Source: Dyadobacter sp. CY261 | Lineage (GTDB): Bacteria; Bacteroidota; Bacteroidia; Cytophagales; Spirosomataceae | Length of the DNA: 49,481 nt | Direction: 5' to 3' | Assembly (NCBI RefSeq): GCF_021440085.1 | Contig: NZ_JAKCPW010000013.1 | Coordinates: 1-49,481 of the forward strand | Shown: one piece after another, positions 27,844 through 36,009 of the stretch | Layout: every line of letters starts with the position of its first letter | How positions within the stretch are numbered: the first letter of the stretch is position 1 | Translations under genes and position numbers: made by a program | Notes under the pieces: generated by a model | Told to the model about the DNA's origin: nothing | Seen by the model: only the letters and a program-made list of their open reading frames with translations | Databases searched by the model: none

Positions 27844-29967
27844 ATGAGCAGTTCTAAAGTAAGCCAGTACAGGTATGTAAGCTATTTATGGGATGAAGAG
27901 AAAGCCGCCTCTCTTGGTGACGATCAGGTCGCACTCCTCTTGTACCGTTCAAATCTGTTGGGTGCCGATCTACGCCTGACCAACTACGCTGGTGGAAACA
28001 CGAGCTGTAAAACCATTGAAAAAGATCCGCTGACTGGCAATCCTGTCGAAGTGATGTGGATCAAAGGCTCGGGTGGAGATATTGGTACTTTAACAAGAAG
28101 CGGACTGGCGGGTCTGTATGTTGACCGCCTGCATAGCCTGAAAAGCATCTACCGAGGACTGGAATTTGAAGATGAAATGGTGGAACTGTTCAACCATTGC
28201 ATTTATGACCTGAAATCGAAAGCGCCTTCGATCGACACGCCGCTACATGGTTTGCTGCCGTTCAAACATATCGATCACCTGCACCCCGACGCGCTGATCG
28301 CGATCGCGGCTTCCAAGGAAGGTGAGGCTATTACCAAGGAACTGTTCAATGGCGAACTGGCATGGGTGCCCTGGCAGCGTCCCGGCTTCGACCTCGGTTT
28401 GCAGCTCGAACAGGCGCTGAATGATAATCCGGGCATCCGGGGTATCGTACTCGGCGGACACGGATTGTTCACATGGGGCGATACTGCCTACGAATCTTAC
28501 ATTAATACACTCGACACGATCGAAAGAGCGTCGGAATATCTGGCCGAAAACTACGGTAAAAGCCGCCCTGTTTTCGGGGGAGTGCGTCTGGAAAGCGAGC
28601 CGAAAGAACGCCGCGCCTCGATAGCGGGCAAACTGGCACCTTACCTGCGCGGTTTGGCCTCAGAACAGCAAGCGATGATCGGTCACTTTACCGATGACGA
28701 GCGTGTGCTGGAATTTATCTCGAGCCACGACCTGGACAAACTGGCGCCACTTGGTACCAGTTGCCCCGACCATTTCCTGCGCACGAAGATCCGCCCGCTG
28801 GTGCTCGACTTGCCATTTGAAAAACTCGAAGCGGCTGACACCGAAATTCTGGATCATATCCGCCCACAATTCGAGGCTTACCGCGCGGATTATATCGCTT
28901 ATTACAACCGTTGCAAGCATTCAAACAGCCCCGCAGTGCGTGACCCGAACCCGGTGATTATCCTTCTGCCAGGTGTGGGGATGTTCTCGTTCGCAAAAGA
29001 CAAGCAAACTGCACGTGTAGCGGCCGAATTTTACATCAATGCGATCAATGTAATGAAAGGCGCCGAGGCGATTTCTTCTTATGTATCGTTACCGGAGCAG
29101 GAAGCATTCGATATCGAATACTGGTTGCTGGAAGAAGCAAAATTGCAGCGTATGCCGAAAGAAAAATCGGTTTCCCGCAAAGTGGCATTCGTAACCGGCG
29201 GCTCGGGCGGTATCGGTAAAGCAATTGCCCAAAAGCTGTTGCAGGAGGGTGCTTGCGTGGTGATTTCCGATATCGATGAAAAAGCATTAGCAGAAACGAA
29301 AGCGGAATTCGACGCTAAATTCGGCAAGGACTTTTCAGATACTACCGTAGCGAACGTGCTCGACGACGAGGCGATCAAAGCCGCATTGCACTCGACCAAA
29401 TTGAAATATGGTGGTTTGGATATAGTGGTAAATTGCGCAGGTTTATCGATTTCGAAGCCATTAGCGGATACGACTATCAAAGACTGGGATATTTTGCAGG
29501 ATGTATTGGTAAAAGGCCAGTTCCTGGTATCGCAGGAATCAGTCGCGATTATGCGTCAGCAAGGGTTGGGCGGTGATATTATCAACATTGCAAGCAAAAA
29601 CGGAATTGTTTCCGGCCCAAATAACGTGGCTTATGGAACAGCCAAAGCTGCACAGCAACACATGTCGCGCCTGCTGGCTGCCGAGCTCGGTCCGGACAGG
29701 ATCCGCGTGAACGTGGTGAACCCCGATGCGGTAATCGCCGGAAGCAAGATATGGGAAAGCGGCTGGGCTGCCGGACGTGCGAAAGCGTACGGCATTAAAG
29801 TAGAAGAACTGCCGGCCTACTATGCAAAAAGAACGGTACTGAATGCGGAAATCCACACGGACGACATCGCAAACGGCGTTTACATCTTCGTGAGCGGATT
29901 GCTCAACAAGAGCACCGGAAACGTCATCAATGTGGATGGCGGCGTACCGGCGGCATTCCTGAGATAA
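27844..29967 (+). CDS. bifunctional rhamnulose-1-phosphate aldolase / short-chain dehydrogenase
   Basis: The protein has 707 residues and two fused enzymes. The class II aldolase part spans residues about 20-400: GGNTSCK (50-56), the metal-binding KHIDHLHPD (141-149) and GGHGLFTWG (204-212). The SDR part spans 445-707: TGGSGGIG (451-458), NCAGLSISKPL, and the Tyr597-x3-Lys601 pair in AYGTAK after NIASKNG. The aldolase splits L-rhamnulose 1-phosphate into dihydroxyacetone phosphate and L-lactaldehyde; the dehydrogenase then oxidises or reduces the lactaldehyde. This fusion is known in rhamnose operons of Bacteroidota and some other phyla. The isomerase gene follows after 63 bases. The kinase and transporter are not in the window. 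Confidence 0.93.
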   Translation: MSSSKVSQYRYVSYLWDEEKAASLGDDQVALLLYRSNLLGADLRLTNYAGGNTSCKTIEKDPLTGNPVEVMWIKGSGGDIGTLTRSGLAGLYVDRLHSLKSIYRGLEFEDEMVELFNHCIYDLKSKAPSIDTPLHGLLPFKHIDHLHPDALIAIAASKEGEAITKELFNGELAWVPWQRPGFDLGLQLEQALNDNPGIRGIVLGGHGLFTWGDTAYESYINTLDTIERASEYLAENYGKSRPVFGGVRLESEPKERRASIAGKLAPYLRGLASEQQAMIGHFTDDERVLEFISSHDLDKLAPLGTSCPDHFLRTKIRPLVLDLPFEKLEAADTEILDHIRPQFEAYRADYIAYYNRCKHSNSPAVRDPNPVIILLPGVGMFSFAKDKQTARVAAEFYINAINVMKGAEAISSYVSLPEQEAFDIEYWLLEEAKLQRMPKEKSVSRKVAFVTGGSGGIGKAIAQKLLQEGACVVISDIDEKALAETKAEFDAKFGKDFSDTTVANVLDDEAIKAALHSTKLKYGGLDIVVNCAGLSISKPLADTTIKDWDILQDVLVKGQFLVSQESVAIMRQQGLGGDIINIASKNGIVSGPNNVAYGTAKAAQQHMSRLLAAELGPDRIRVNVVNPDAVIAGSKIWESGWAAGRAKAYGIKVEELPAYYAKRTVLNAEIHTDDIANGVYIFVSGLLNKSTGNVINVDGGVPAAFLR

Positions 29968-29980
29968 TTTAAACATTCAC

Positions 29981-30018
29981 AAGCATTGCCGGGCCTCCAA
30001 GCCTGGCAATGCTTTTTT
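29981..30018 (+). terminator. intrinsic terminator-like hairpin upstream of the isomerase start
   Basis: Arms AAGCATTGCCGGGC (29981-29994) and GCCTGGCAATGCTT (30001-30014) pair with a single G-T wobble around a CTCCAA loop and run into six T. It sits 13 bases after the aldolase/dehydrogenase stop and only 12 bases before the isomerase ATG. Confidence 0.75.
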
Positions 30019-30030
30019 CGTACTATCCGG

Positions 30031-31314
30031 ATGAAAATTGAACAATATCAGATAGACCAGCATAACGATAGCCTGTTTTCGCGGCATAACAATCAGTTCA
30101 TTTTCCTGCAAGAGCAGCTGGGCGAGCAGGGAATCAATGCAAAAGACATTGTGAAGGCGCTGGAAGCATTCCAGGTGGCGATCCCGAGCTGGGCATTGGG
30201 CACCGGCGGAACGCGTTTCGGCCGGTTCTCTGGCGTAGGCGAACCGCGCTCGCTGGAAGAGAAGATCGAAGATGTTGGTTTGCTCCATGCATTGAACCGT
30301 TCCAGTGGCTCAATTTCGCTGCATATTCCGTGGGATATTCCCGGCCAGGCGCAGCAGATCATTGATCTCGCAACCTCGTTGGGCCTTACTTTTGACGCAG
30401 TCAATTCCAATACTTTCCAGGATCAGAAGGATCAGGAGCATTCCTATAAGTTCGGCTCTTTGTCGCACGTGGATGCGAAGGTGCGTAAGCAGGCGGTTGA
30501 GCACAATATCGAGGTGATTAAACATGGTGTAAATCTCGGTTCCAAGTCGCTATCGATCTGGCTTTCGGACGGATCATGCTTCCCCGGCCAGTCCAACTTT
30601 GTGCGGGCATTCCAGAATACGCTGGAATCATTGCAAGAAATTTACGCTGCATTGCCAGACGACTGGAAGGTCTTTGTTGAATACAAAGCCTACGAGCCGA
30701 ATTTCTATTCCACCGTGATCCAGGATTGGGGCAGCTCGCTGCTTTTTTGTCAGAAACTAGGCCCCAAAGCGGATGTACTGGTGGATCTGGGCCACCATTT
30801 GCCTAATGCCAATATTGAGCAAATCGTAGCAACCCTGATGATGGAAGGCAGACTTGCCGGTTTCCATTTCAATGATTCCAAATATGGGGATGACGACCTC
30901 ACAGTAGGCGCTATCCGCCCTTACCAGCTCTTCCTGATCTTCGTAGAATTGGTGGAAGGTATGAAACGCGCCAATCGAGCCAGCGACACCTACGCCTGGA
31001 TGATCGACGCCAGCCATAATGTGAAAGATCCACTGGAAGACTTATTGCAATCAGTAGAAGCGATTTTGCTCGCTCACGCACAAGCACTGCTCGTCGACCG
31101 AAAGAAACTGGAACAAGCCAGAAATGATAATGATGTAGTATTAGCCCAGCAAATATTGCAGAATGCTTTCCGGACGGATGTACGCCCGCTCGTCCGCGAG
31201 GCCATGCGCCTAAGCGGCGGCTCACTCGACCCGATCGGCTTGTACCGTCACATCGGCGTCCGCAACGAGTTGCTGAACGAGCGCGGTAAACTGACGGTAG
31301 CGACGGGGCTTTAA
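30031..31314 (+). CDS. rhaI: L-rhamnose isomerase, Pseudomonas type (TIM barrel)
   Basis: The protein has 427 residues from ATG 30031. The frame is also open back to a TTG at 29986, but that would place the terminator hairpin in the coding region. It matches the Pseudomonas stutzeri-type L-rhamnose isomerase: LHIPWD with His98, FVEYKAYEP with Glu217, LVDLGHH with Asp252, GFHFNDSKYGDDDLT with His279, and MIDASHNVKDP with Asp326. The spacing fits the known metal and substrate ligands. The reaction is L-rhamnose to L-rhamnulose; relatives also act on other aldoses. It follows the aldolase/dehydrogenase gene on the same strand, and its product needs a rhamnulokinase to enter the next step. Confidence 0.9.
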   Translation: MKIEQYQIDQHNDSLFSRHNNQFIFLQEQLGEQGINAKDIVKALEAFQVAIPSWALGTGGTRFGRFSGVGEPRSLEEKIEDVGLLHALNRSSGSISLHIPWDIPGQAQQIIDLATSLGLTFDAVNSNTFQDQKDQEHSYKFGSLSHVDAKVRKQAVEHNIEVIKHGVNLGSKSLSIWLSDGSCFPGQSNFVRAFQNTLESLQEIYAALPDDWKVFVEYKAYEPNFYSTVIQDWGSSLLFCQKLGPKADVLVDLGHHLPNANIEQIVATLMMEGRLAGFHFNDSKYGDDDLTVGAIRPYQLFLIFVELVEGMKRANRASDTYAWMIDASHNVKDPLEDLLQSVEAILLAHAQALLVDRKKLEQARNDNDVVLAQQILQNAFRTDVRPLVREAMRLSGGSLDPIGLYRHIGVRNELLNERGKLTVATGL

Positions 31315-31320
31315 CGCATT

Positions 31321-31423
31321 GTCAGCCTGAGCGCAGTCGAAGGCCGGTACCTAAGCGGACGGGCGGTCGAAGCTCAAGTACGATGTTGCCGTACGGACTG
31401 TCTTCGACTTCGCTCAGACTGAC
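31321..31423. repeat. REP-like inverted repeat between convergent genes
   Basis: The left arm at 31321-31342 (GTCAGCCTGAGCGCAGTCGA plus AG) and the right arm at 31402-31423 are inverted copies with 20 of 22 positions matching. The core between them holds a partial third copy of GTCGAAG. The CTTCGACT-CGCTCAG-CTGAC motif is a widespread intergenic palindrome in Bacteroidota. It fills the space between the convergent isomerase and regulator genes and may act as a terminator in both directions. Confidence 0.75.
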
Positions 31424-31433
31424 ATGTATCAAA

Positions 31434-32453
31434 TCAAAGCGATTTTCGCCGGATTAATGTAAATGGGTTTTTGACAATTGCCCTTTTTCCTTCCCGGATA
31501 ATTTCGGCTGCGGTTTTACCCATTTGCTCATGATCTGTCGAAATGGTGGTAATGCCGTCGAGTAGGATTTCCTTCAATGGTGTTTCGTTGTAGGAAATAA
31601 TGCCAATGTCCTTCCCAATGACCAGTTGCTGCTCCTTGCATTTCTTGATCAGGTTCACCAGGTCGTTTTCTTCGATCACCACATAAGCGGTATCCTTCAC
31701 AGCCGTACTGTTTTCATGAAAATCATACATGATCTCGTGCTCGAATTCGTGCTGTATGCAAAAGATCCGGAAGCCCTTGATAATCTCTTTCGGATAACGG
31801 ATAATAGTCGGGAAAATGAGGACGAGCTTTTTGTAAACCTTCAATAAATCCACCGCCTCATTAAGCGCATGCACAATGTCCTTTTCAAAATTCTGGAAAA
31901 CGGATGAATGCTTTTTGCTGTTGAATTCAATGTCCTTATCCAGCAGGATCAGCTTCTCGGGCGGGATCATTTTGAGCGTTTCAACGGCCTCTTCGGCCTT
32001 TTCATAGAAATGCGGCATGATTACATAGTAATCGTATTCGCCCAGACTGTTTTTGATCAGGTTCTTAAAGATATTGGTGTTGGAATGGTGAATGTGCAGG
32101 TCAACATTGACATTACGGCCGATATTCTCCACAAATGCATTGTAAACCTGCTTTTTATAATTACTAATTTTATTGAAAACCAGCAGAATGCGCAGCGATG
32201 TCTCAATATCCACGCGGTTGATGAAATAGCCTTTCCCCCGCACGGAAATCAATACGCCGTCTTTGATCAAATGCTTGTACGCCTTTTCGACAGTATCGCG
32301 GGAAAGCAGGTATTCTTCACTCAACTGATTGATAGAAGGGATCTTATCGCCTCTTTTCAACTTCCCCTTACTAATCGCCTGTAACAGCGATTTGATAATC
32401 TGCATGTACTTCGGTGCACTCTCCTTAAACTCAATGTCAAATTGTATTTCCAT
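31434..32453 (-). CDS. GntR family transcriptional regulator with LacI-like sensor domain
   Basis: The protein has 339 residues. Residues about 10-78 form the GntR winged helix (PKYMQIIKSLLQAISKGKL, KIPSINQLSEEYLLSRDTVE, and the wing VRGKGYFIN). From about residue 88 it has a periplasmic-binding-protein-like fold (RILLVFNKISNYKKQVYNAF, DYYVIMPHF, DIGIISYNETPLKEILLDGI, TISTDHEQMGKTAAEII). This layout is the same as in FucR/AraR-type sugar regulators of Bacteroidota. It is convergent with the rhamnose genes and probably controls them in response to rhamnose or a pathway intermediate. The effector is inferred from context only. Confidence 0.88.
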   Translation of the reverse strand: MEIQFDIEFKESAPKYMQIIKSLLQAISKGKLKRGDKIPSINQLSEEYLLSRDTVEKAYKHLIKDGVLISVRGKGYFINRVDIETSLRILLVFNKISNYKKQVYNAFVENIGRNVNVDLHIHHSNTNIFKNLIKNSLGEYDYYVIMPHFYEKAEEAVETLKMIPPEKLILLDKDIEFNSKKHSSVFQNFEKDIVHALNEAVDLLKVYKKLVLIFPTIIRYPKEIIKGFRIFCIQHEFEHEIMYDFHENSTAVKDTAYVVIEENDLVNLIKKCKEQQLVIGKDIGIISYNETPLKEILLDGITTISTDHEQMGKTAAEIIREGKRAIVKNPFTLIRRKSL

Positions 32454-32499
32454 TCATTCCGTGGGTTTGGGATCAAGCTAAAAATAACATTTATAAAAC

Positions 32500-32546
32500 A
32501 AAAACAACCCGTCGGATAATACTTACTATTCCGACGGGTTGTTTTT
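32500..32546. terminator. bidirectional intrinsic terminator
   Basis: A perfect 17-bp inverted repeat (AAAAACAACCCGTCGGA at 32500-32516 and its complement at 32530-32546) surrounds a 13-base loop, with A and T runs on the outer sides. It lies 17 bases after the DUF6600 gene stop (minus strand) and 47 bases upstream of the GntR gene. Confidence 0.85.
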
Positions 32547-32562
32547 ATATTAAGGATTAAAA

Positions 32563-33855
32563 TTATCTCGGTCCTCTGCCGCTTCGCTCACTGGAACCAC
32601 CTCCGCGGTTACCTCCATTATCGCTACTACGACTGCCTCCATTGTCGCCTCCGCGGTTACCCCGATCATTGCTGCGAGGTTCCGGAGCACTTCTCTCCTG
32701 GCGTTCCACACGGGGGGATGGCGATTCAGGAGTACGGTTGCTGCGTTCAACACGCTCTGGTCTTTCGATATTCGGGCGCTCCACGCGTTCCGGGCGGTTT
32801 GTACGTTCCGGACTATTGCCTGGATTGCCAAAGTCGCGGTTCCGCTCCGAGCGGTTAGGGGCTTCATTGCGGTCGTTGCGGCTGGGATTTGGCGCTTCGT
32901 AACGGTCATTCCGACTAGGGTTTGGCGTTTCATTGCGGTCGCTCCGACCATCGATCGGCGTAGACTCACGGTTACGCTCGCTGCGGCCATTGTTTCGTTC
33001 GTCGAAAGGGTTGCGCGAGCCACGTCTTGAGTTGTCACCGCGTTCAATGCGGTTATCGTCGTTGCGGTTGCTTCTGTCGATACGCGGATTGGCGTCAACG
33101 GTGCGGCCACCGCGGTCATTATCCCGGGTTCCGTAATCGTAACGGCCATTACCACGGTCGGCTATGATCACTCTTCCACGGCCTCTCGGGCTGGCGTCAA
33201 TCGTCCGCACCGGCACGCTTCTGCGGGTCACACGTTCAATCTCGTCGCGGCGCGGACCGTATACATAGGTGCGGTTGTTGCTACGATAGTAATTGTTGAT
33301 GATCACCGTATTATTGTAATAATGCGACACACGTCGTGGCGGGGCGCAATATGAATGCCAGCGCGGGCTGGTAATGTAGCGTTGCGGTACGAAGACCCAC
33401 CAAAACGACGGAATGTTGATCGATACATTGATATTCACACCGGGGCCAAGTGGTGCCCAGCCGTAATAGCCGCCACCCGAACGCCAGTTCACCCACGCAG
33501 GGCCCCATTCGTAATCGGGGATCCAGAACCAGCCGTTGTAATCGTCGTACGACCAGCGGCCGTAGTGGAAAGGAGCCCAGCCCCAGTCGTATTCCGAAAC
33601 CCAGGTGTTACCATATTCGGTCACTTCCCAATAGCCGGAAGTCGAATAGGGTTGAAAACCGCGGGGAACGTCGGGGATCCAGACGGAGCCATATTGGGGG
33701 TTACGCGTCCATCGGCCGTAAGGGGAGAGTTCGTCGTAGAACGTTTGAAAATTGATGCTGAAACCGGGCTGCGCCTGGGTTTTGGTTGAAACGGAAACAC
33801 CTCCCAGCATCAAAATGAACAAGCTGAGTATCCTAAGTGTACGCATGGTGTCCAT
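32563..33855 (-). CDS. secreted DUF6600-type Trp/Tyr-rich protein with disordered Arg/Asn-rich tail
   Basis: The protein has 430 residues. A signal peptide (LRILSLFILMLGGVSVSTKTQA) is followed by a compact domain, residues about 35-165, made of repeated W-x-P/Y-G-x-W units (YGRWTRNPQYGSVWIPD, DWGWAPFHYGRWSYDD, GWFWIPDYEWGPAWVNW), as in DUF6600 proteins. From residue 200 to the end it is low complexity, rich in Arg, Asn, Ser, Pro and Glu, with units such as PSRNDRYEAPN and PERVERPNIERPERVERSN. The tail is likely disordered and ends RSGRGPR. ATG 33846 is an alternative start three codons in. Function is unknown; it is exported and may bind to the cell surface or matrix. It is divergent from arfB. 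Confidence 0.8.
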   Translation of the reverse strand: MDTMRTLRILSLFILMLGGVSVSTKTQAQPGFSINFQTFYDELSPYGRWTRNPQYGSVWIPDVPRGFQPYSTSGYWEVTEYGNTWVSEYDWGWAPFHYGRWSYDDYNGWFWIPDYEWGPAWVNWRSGGGYYGWAPLGPGVNINVSINIPSFWWVFVPQRYITSPRWHSYCAPPRRVSHYYNNTVIINNYYRSNNRTYVYGPRRDEIERVTRRSVPVRTIDASPRGRGRVIIADRGNGRYDYGTRDNDRGGRTVDANPRIDRSNRNDDNRIERGDNSRRGSRNPFDERNNGRSERNRESTPIDGRSDRNETPNPSRNDRYEAPNPSRNDRNEAPNRSERNRDFGNPGNSPERTNRPERVERPNIERPERVERSNRTPESPSPRVERQERSAPEPRSNDRGNRGGDNGGSRSSDNGGNRGGGSSERSGRGPR

Positions 33856-33942
33856 GGCTTTATGTTTTAATTGTTTTCCTGTTGTTAAAAATCGGTTCTT
33901 GGACGTTACTTTTAGATGCTGGTTTAATTGCCTCGCCGGACA

Positions 33943-33956
33943 TTAACACGTGTTAA
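33943..33956. promoter_or_regulatory. perfect palindrome TTAACACGTGTTAA
   Basis: A 14-bp perfect palindrome lies 15 bases before the arfB ATG and 87 bases before the divergent DUF6600 gene. Its symmetry and position suggest a binding site for a dimeric regulator; the regulator is unknown. Confidence 0.42.
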
Positions 33957-33971
33957 CAAAACTTTGAAAAA

Positions 33972-34379
33972 ATGATCGATCCTGTAATCCTGCATCCCGA
34001 ACTGGTGTTCCAAACAGCCCGGAGCGGTGGTAAAGGAGGACAAAATGTGAATAAGGTCGAAACCAAGGTGGAACTGCGTTTTGACATCCCGAACTCACAA
34101 TTCCTGGCCGACGAGGACAAGCAAAAGCTTACCGAAAAATTATCCAACCGATTAACGAATGGTAAAGTGCTGGTATTATACCATCAGACCGAACGCTCAC
34201 AACTGGCCAACAAAGACAAAGTTGTCGAAAAGTTCAACCGGCTCATCCGCCAGGCGCTATTCGTTGAAAAGGACCGTAAACCCACCAAACCGACATTTGC
34301 ATCCAAACTCGACAGATTAAAGGCCAAGCAACGCAACGCCGCTATTAAATCAATGCGCCGAAAGCCCTTTGATGAATAA
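33972..34379 (+). CDS. arfB: alternative ribosome-rescue factor ArfB (peptidyl-tRNA hydrolase, YaeJ)
   Basis: The protein has 135 residues. The catalytic GGQ motif is at residues 22-24 within ARSGGKGGQNVNKVETKV, as in class I release factors without codon-recognition domains. A basic C-terminal tail (FASKLDRLKAKQRNAAIKS, then MRRKPFDE) is the part that enters the mRNA channel of stalled ribosomes in ArfB. It releases nascent chains from non-stop complexes. Length and layout match the family. It is followed after 14 bases by the MFS gene on the same strand. Confidence 0.95.
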   Translation: MIDPVILHPELVFQTARSGGKGGQNVNKVETKVELRFDIPNSQFLADEDKQKLTEKLSNRLTNGKVLVLYHQTERSQLANKDKVVEKFNRLIRQALFVEKDRKPTKPTFASKLDRLKAKQRNAAIKSMRRKPFDE

Positions 34380-34393
34380 ATACCAAACATTTT

Positions 34394-35635
34394 ATGACCG
34401 CCGTAACGCCTGTTCAACCTAAACTTAGCGCTGTATTTACACTGCCCGTCATTGTGGCCTCCCTCGGCTATTTTGTGGATGTTTATGATCTTTTGCTCTT
34501 CAATATCGTACGTGTACCGAGCCTGAAAGACCTCGGGCTGTCGGAAGAGGAGATTTCTCAAATAGGTGCCAGTATTTACAACTGGCAGCAAGCCGGCCTG
34601 CTGATTGGCGGGTTTATGTGGGGGATATTGGGGGACAAGCTAGGAAGGCGTTCGGTACTTTTCGGTTCCATATTGACCTACTCCCTTGCGAACATTGCCT
34701 GCGGATTTACCCAAAATGTCGAGGTATATTCCATTTTGAGGTTTGTTGCGGGGTTTGGCCTTGCCGGAGAACTGGGTGCAGGCATTACCCTCATTGCTGA
34801 AATATTACCAAAGGAATTGCGCGGTTATGGTGCCTCGGTTATGGCGAGCGTCGGCCTCGCAGGCGCGATCGCCGCATTCTTCGCCGTCAAGCTTACCGAC
34901 TGGCGTATGGCTTATTTTATCGGAGGAGGAATGGGATTGATTTTGCTGATTTTACGTTTGAACGTGCTCGAATCGATTGTATTCAACAAAAGTCTCGAAA
35001 AACGGGGATCCAAACCCGTGCCCTGGTGGACGATCTTCACCAGTTGGTCGCGGTTTGTGCGCTATTTGCGCTGTATGGGCATTGGTCTGCCGACTTACAT
35101 GGTCATTGGCATCTACGCCACATTCGGGAATGAATTTGCGAAAGCATTGGGCATTGCGGAGGAAATACAGGCTGGTACATGCGTGCTTTATACTTACATC
35201 GGCGTGGTCACGGGCGATTTTTTCAGCGGAATACTGAGCCAATGGCTGCGGTCGAGGCGAAAAGCAATTTTGTTAATGATGCTCATGACCCTGGTCGGCG
35301 TCGTTTGGCTGCTTTCCGGCGGTATCAACTCCGCCACGACGCTTTACATTTGCTATCTATGGCTTGGATTTTCGATCGGCTACATTGCCATGTTCCTCAC
35401 TACCACTGCCGAACAATTTGGTACCAACCTGCGCGCGACTGTTACAACTTCTGTCGCGAACAATGTCAGAGCGACGGTGCTGCTCACCCTGCCATTGTTC
35501 CAGTTCCTGAAAAAGGATTCTGGCGTTTTGCATTCGGGCGCTATTGTTGCGGCTATTTGCTTCTCGCTGGCGTTGCTATCACTCTGGCAAATGGAGGAGA
35601 CGTATGGCAAGGATCTGGATTATGAGGAAGCCTAG
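34394..35635 (+). CDS. MFS transporter
   Basis: The protein has 413 residues and 12 predicted membrane helices. MFS motif A is GDKLGRRSVL between helices 2 and 3 (residues about 80-89). An Asp-containing first helix (GYFVDVYDLLLFNIV) and FGLAGELGAGITLIAEILPKE-type helix 4/5 sequence (residues about 120-138) resemble sugar-acid or metabolite:H+ symporters of the NanT/aromatic acid type. The substrate is not predictable. It follows arfB closely but is functionally unrelated. Its stop codon interlocks with that of the convergent gene (CTAG at 35632-35635). Confidence 0.88.
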   Translation: MTAVTPVQPKLSAVFTLPVIVASLGYFVDVYDLLLFNIVRVPSLKDLGLSEEEISQIGASIYNWQQAGLLIGGFMWGILGDKLGRRSVLFGSILTYSLANIACGFTQNVEVYSILRFVAGFGLAGELGAGITLIAEILPKELRGYGASVMASVGLAGAIAAFFAVKLTDWRMAYFIGGGMGLILLILRLNVLESIVFNKSLEKRGSKPVPWWTIFTSWSRFVRYLRCMGIGLPTYMVIGIYATFGNEFAKALGIAEEIQAGTCVLYTYIGVVTGDFFSGILSQWLRSRRKAILLMMLMTLVGVVWLLSGGINSATTLYICYLWLGFSIGYIAMFLTTTAEQFGTNLRATVTTSVANNVRATVLLTLPLFQFLKKDSGVLHSGAIVAAICFSLALLSLWQMEETYGKDLDYEEA

Positions 35636-35982
35636 TCCTCAGTTTCTGGCGTTTTGCCGAATATCAGCTTGTCAGGTGTAGGGTATTCCAATAATTTGGT
35701 AAAATCGACCTTCCAGAAGTCGAGGTCGAGCAAACGGCCACTGGTATCTTGCGTGAGTGTGATCACAACCGGCGTGTTGTCGATATCGACATATTCGGCC
35801 TGAATGAGATCACCCGCATAACCATTGACGTCACCGCCCAAACTGATGCTGCCCATTTTCCCGTCCTCATATTCATCCACCTGTTCATTTACGGGGTAAT
35901 CGATCGGATCCAGGTTCAGCTTTTCGAGCAGAAAATGGATAATATCGAGTTCTTCCGGGCGAATGGGTCTGATGTTGCTCAT
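35632..35982 (-). CDS. conserved hypothetical acidic protein
   Basis: The protein has 116 residues, no signal peptide and no membrane helix. It is acidic, with alternating strand-like segments (GDVNGYAGDLIQAEYVDID, TPVVITLTQDTSGRLLDLDF, WKVDFTKLLEYP), suggesting a small alpha/beta protein. I do not recognise the family. It shares bases with the stop of the convergent MFS gene and starts 27 bases after the stop of the upstream DUF2157-like gene on the same strand, so the two may be co-transcribed. Confidence 0.72.
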   Translation of the reverse strand: MSNIRPIRPEELDIIHFLLEKLNLDPIDYPVNEQVDEYEDGKMGSISLGGDVNGYAGDLIQAEYVDIDNTPVVITLTQDTSGRLLDLDFWKVDFTKLLEYPTPDKLIFGKTPETED

Positions 35983-36009
35983 TGTATTTTCAATTGGTAA
36001 ATAAATGGA

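Noticed and set aside
31321..31423. Insertion-sequence ends or a miniature transposon
   Set aside because: No target-site duplication or transposase was seen; the arms fit a REP-like palindrome better.
32550..33155. Second minus-strand frame (201 codons, Ala/Thr/Val-rich) overlapping the DUF6600 gene
   Set aside because: It arises from the low-complexity codon pattern of the Arg/Asn-rich tail. It lacks a signal peptide or domain.
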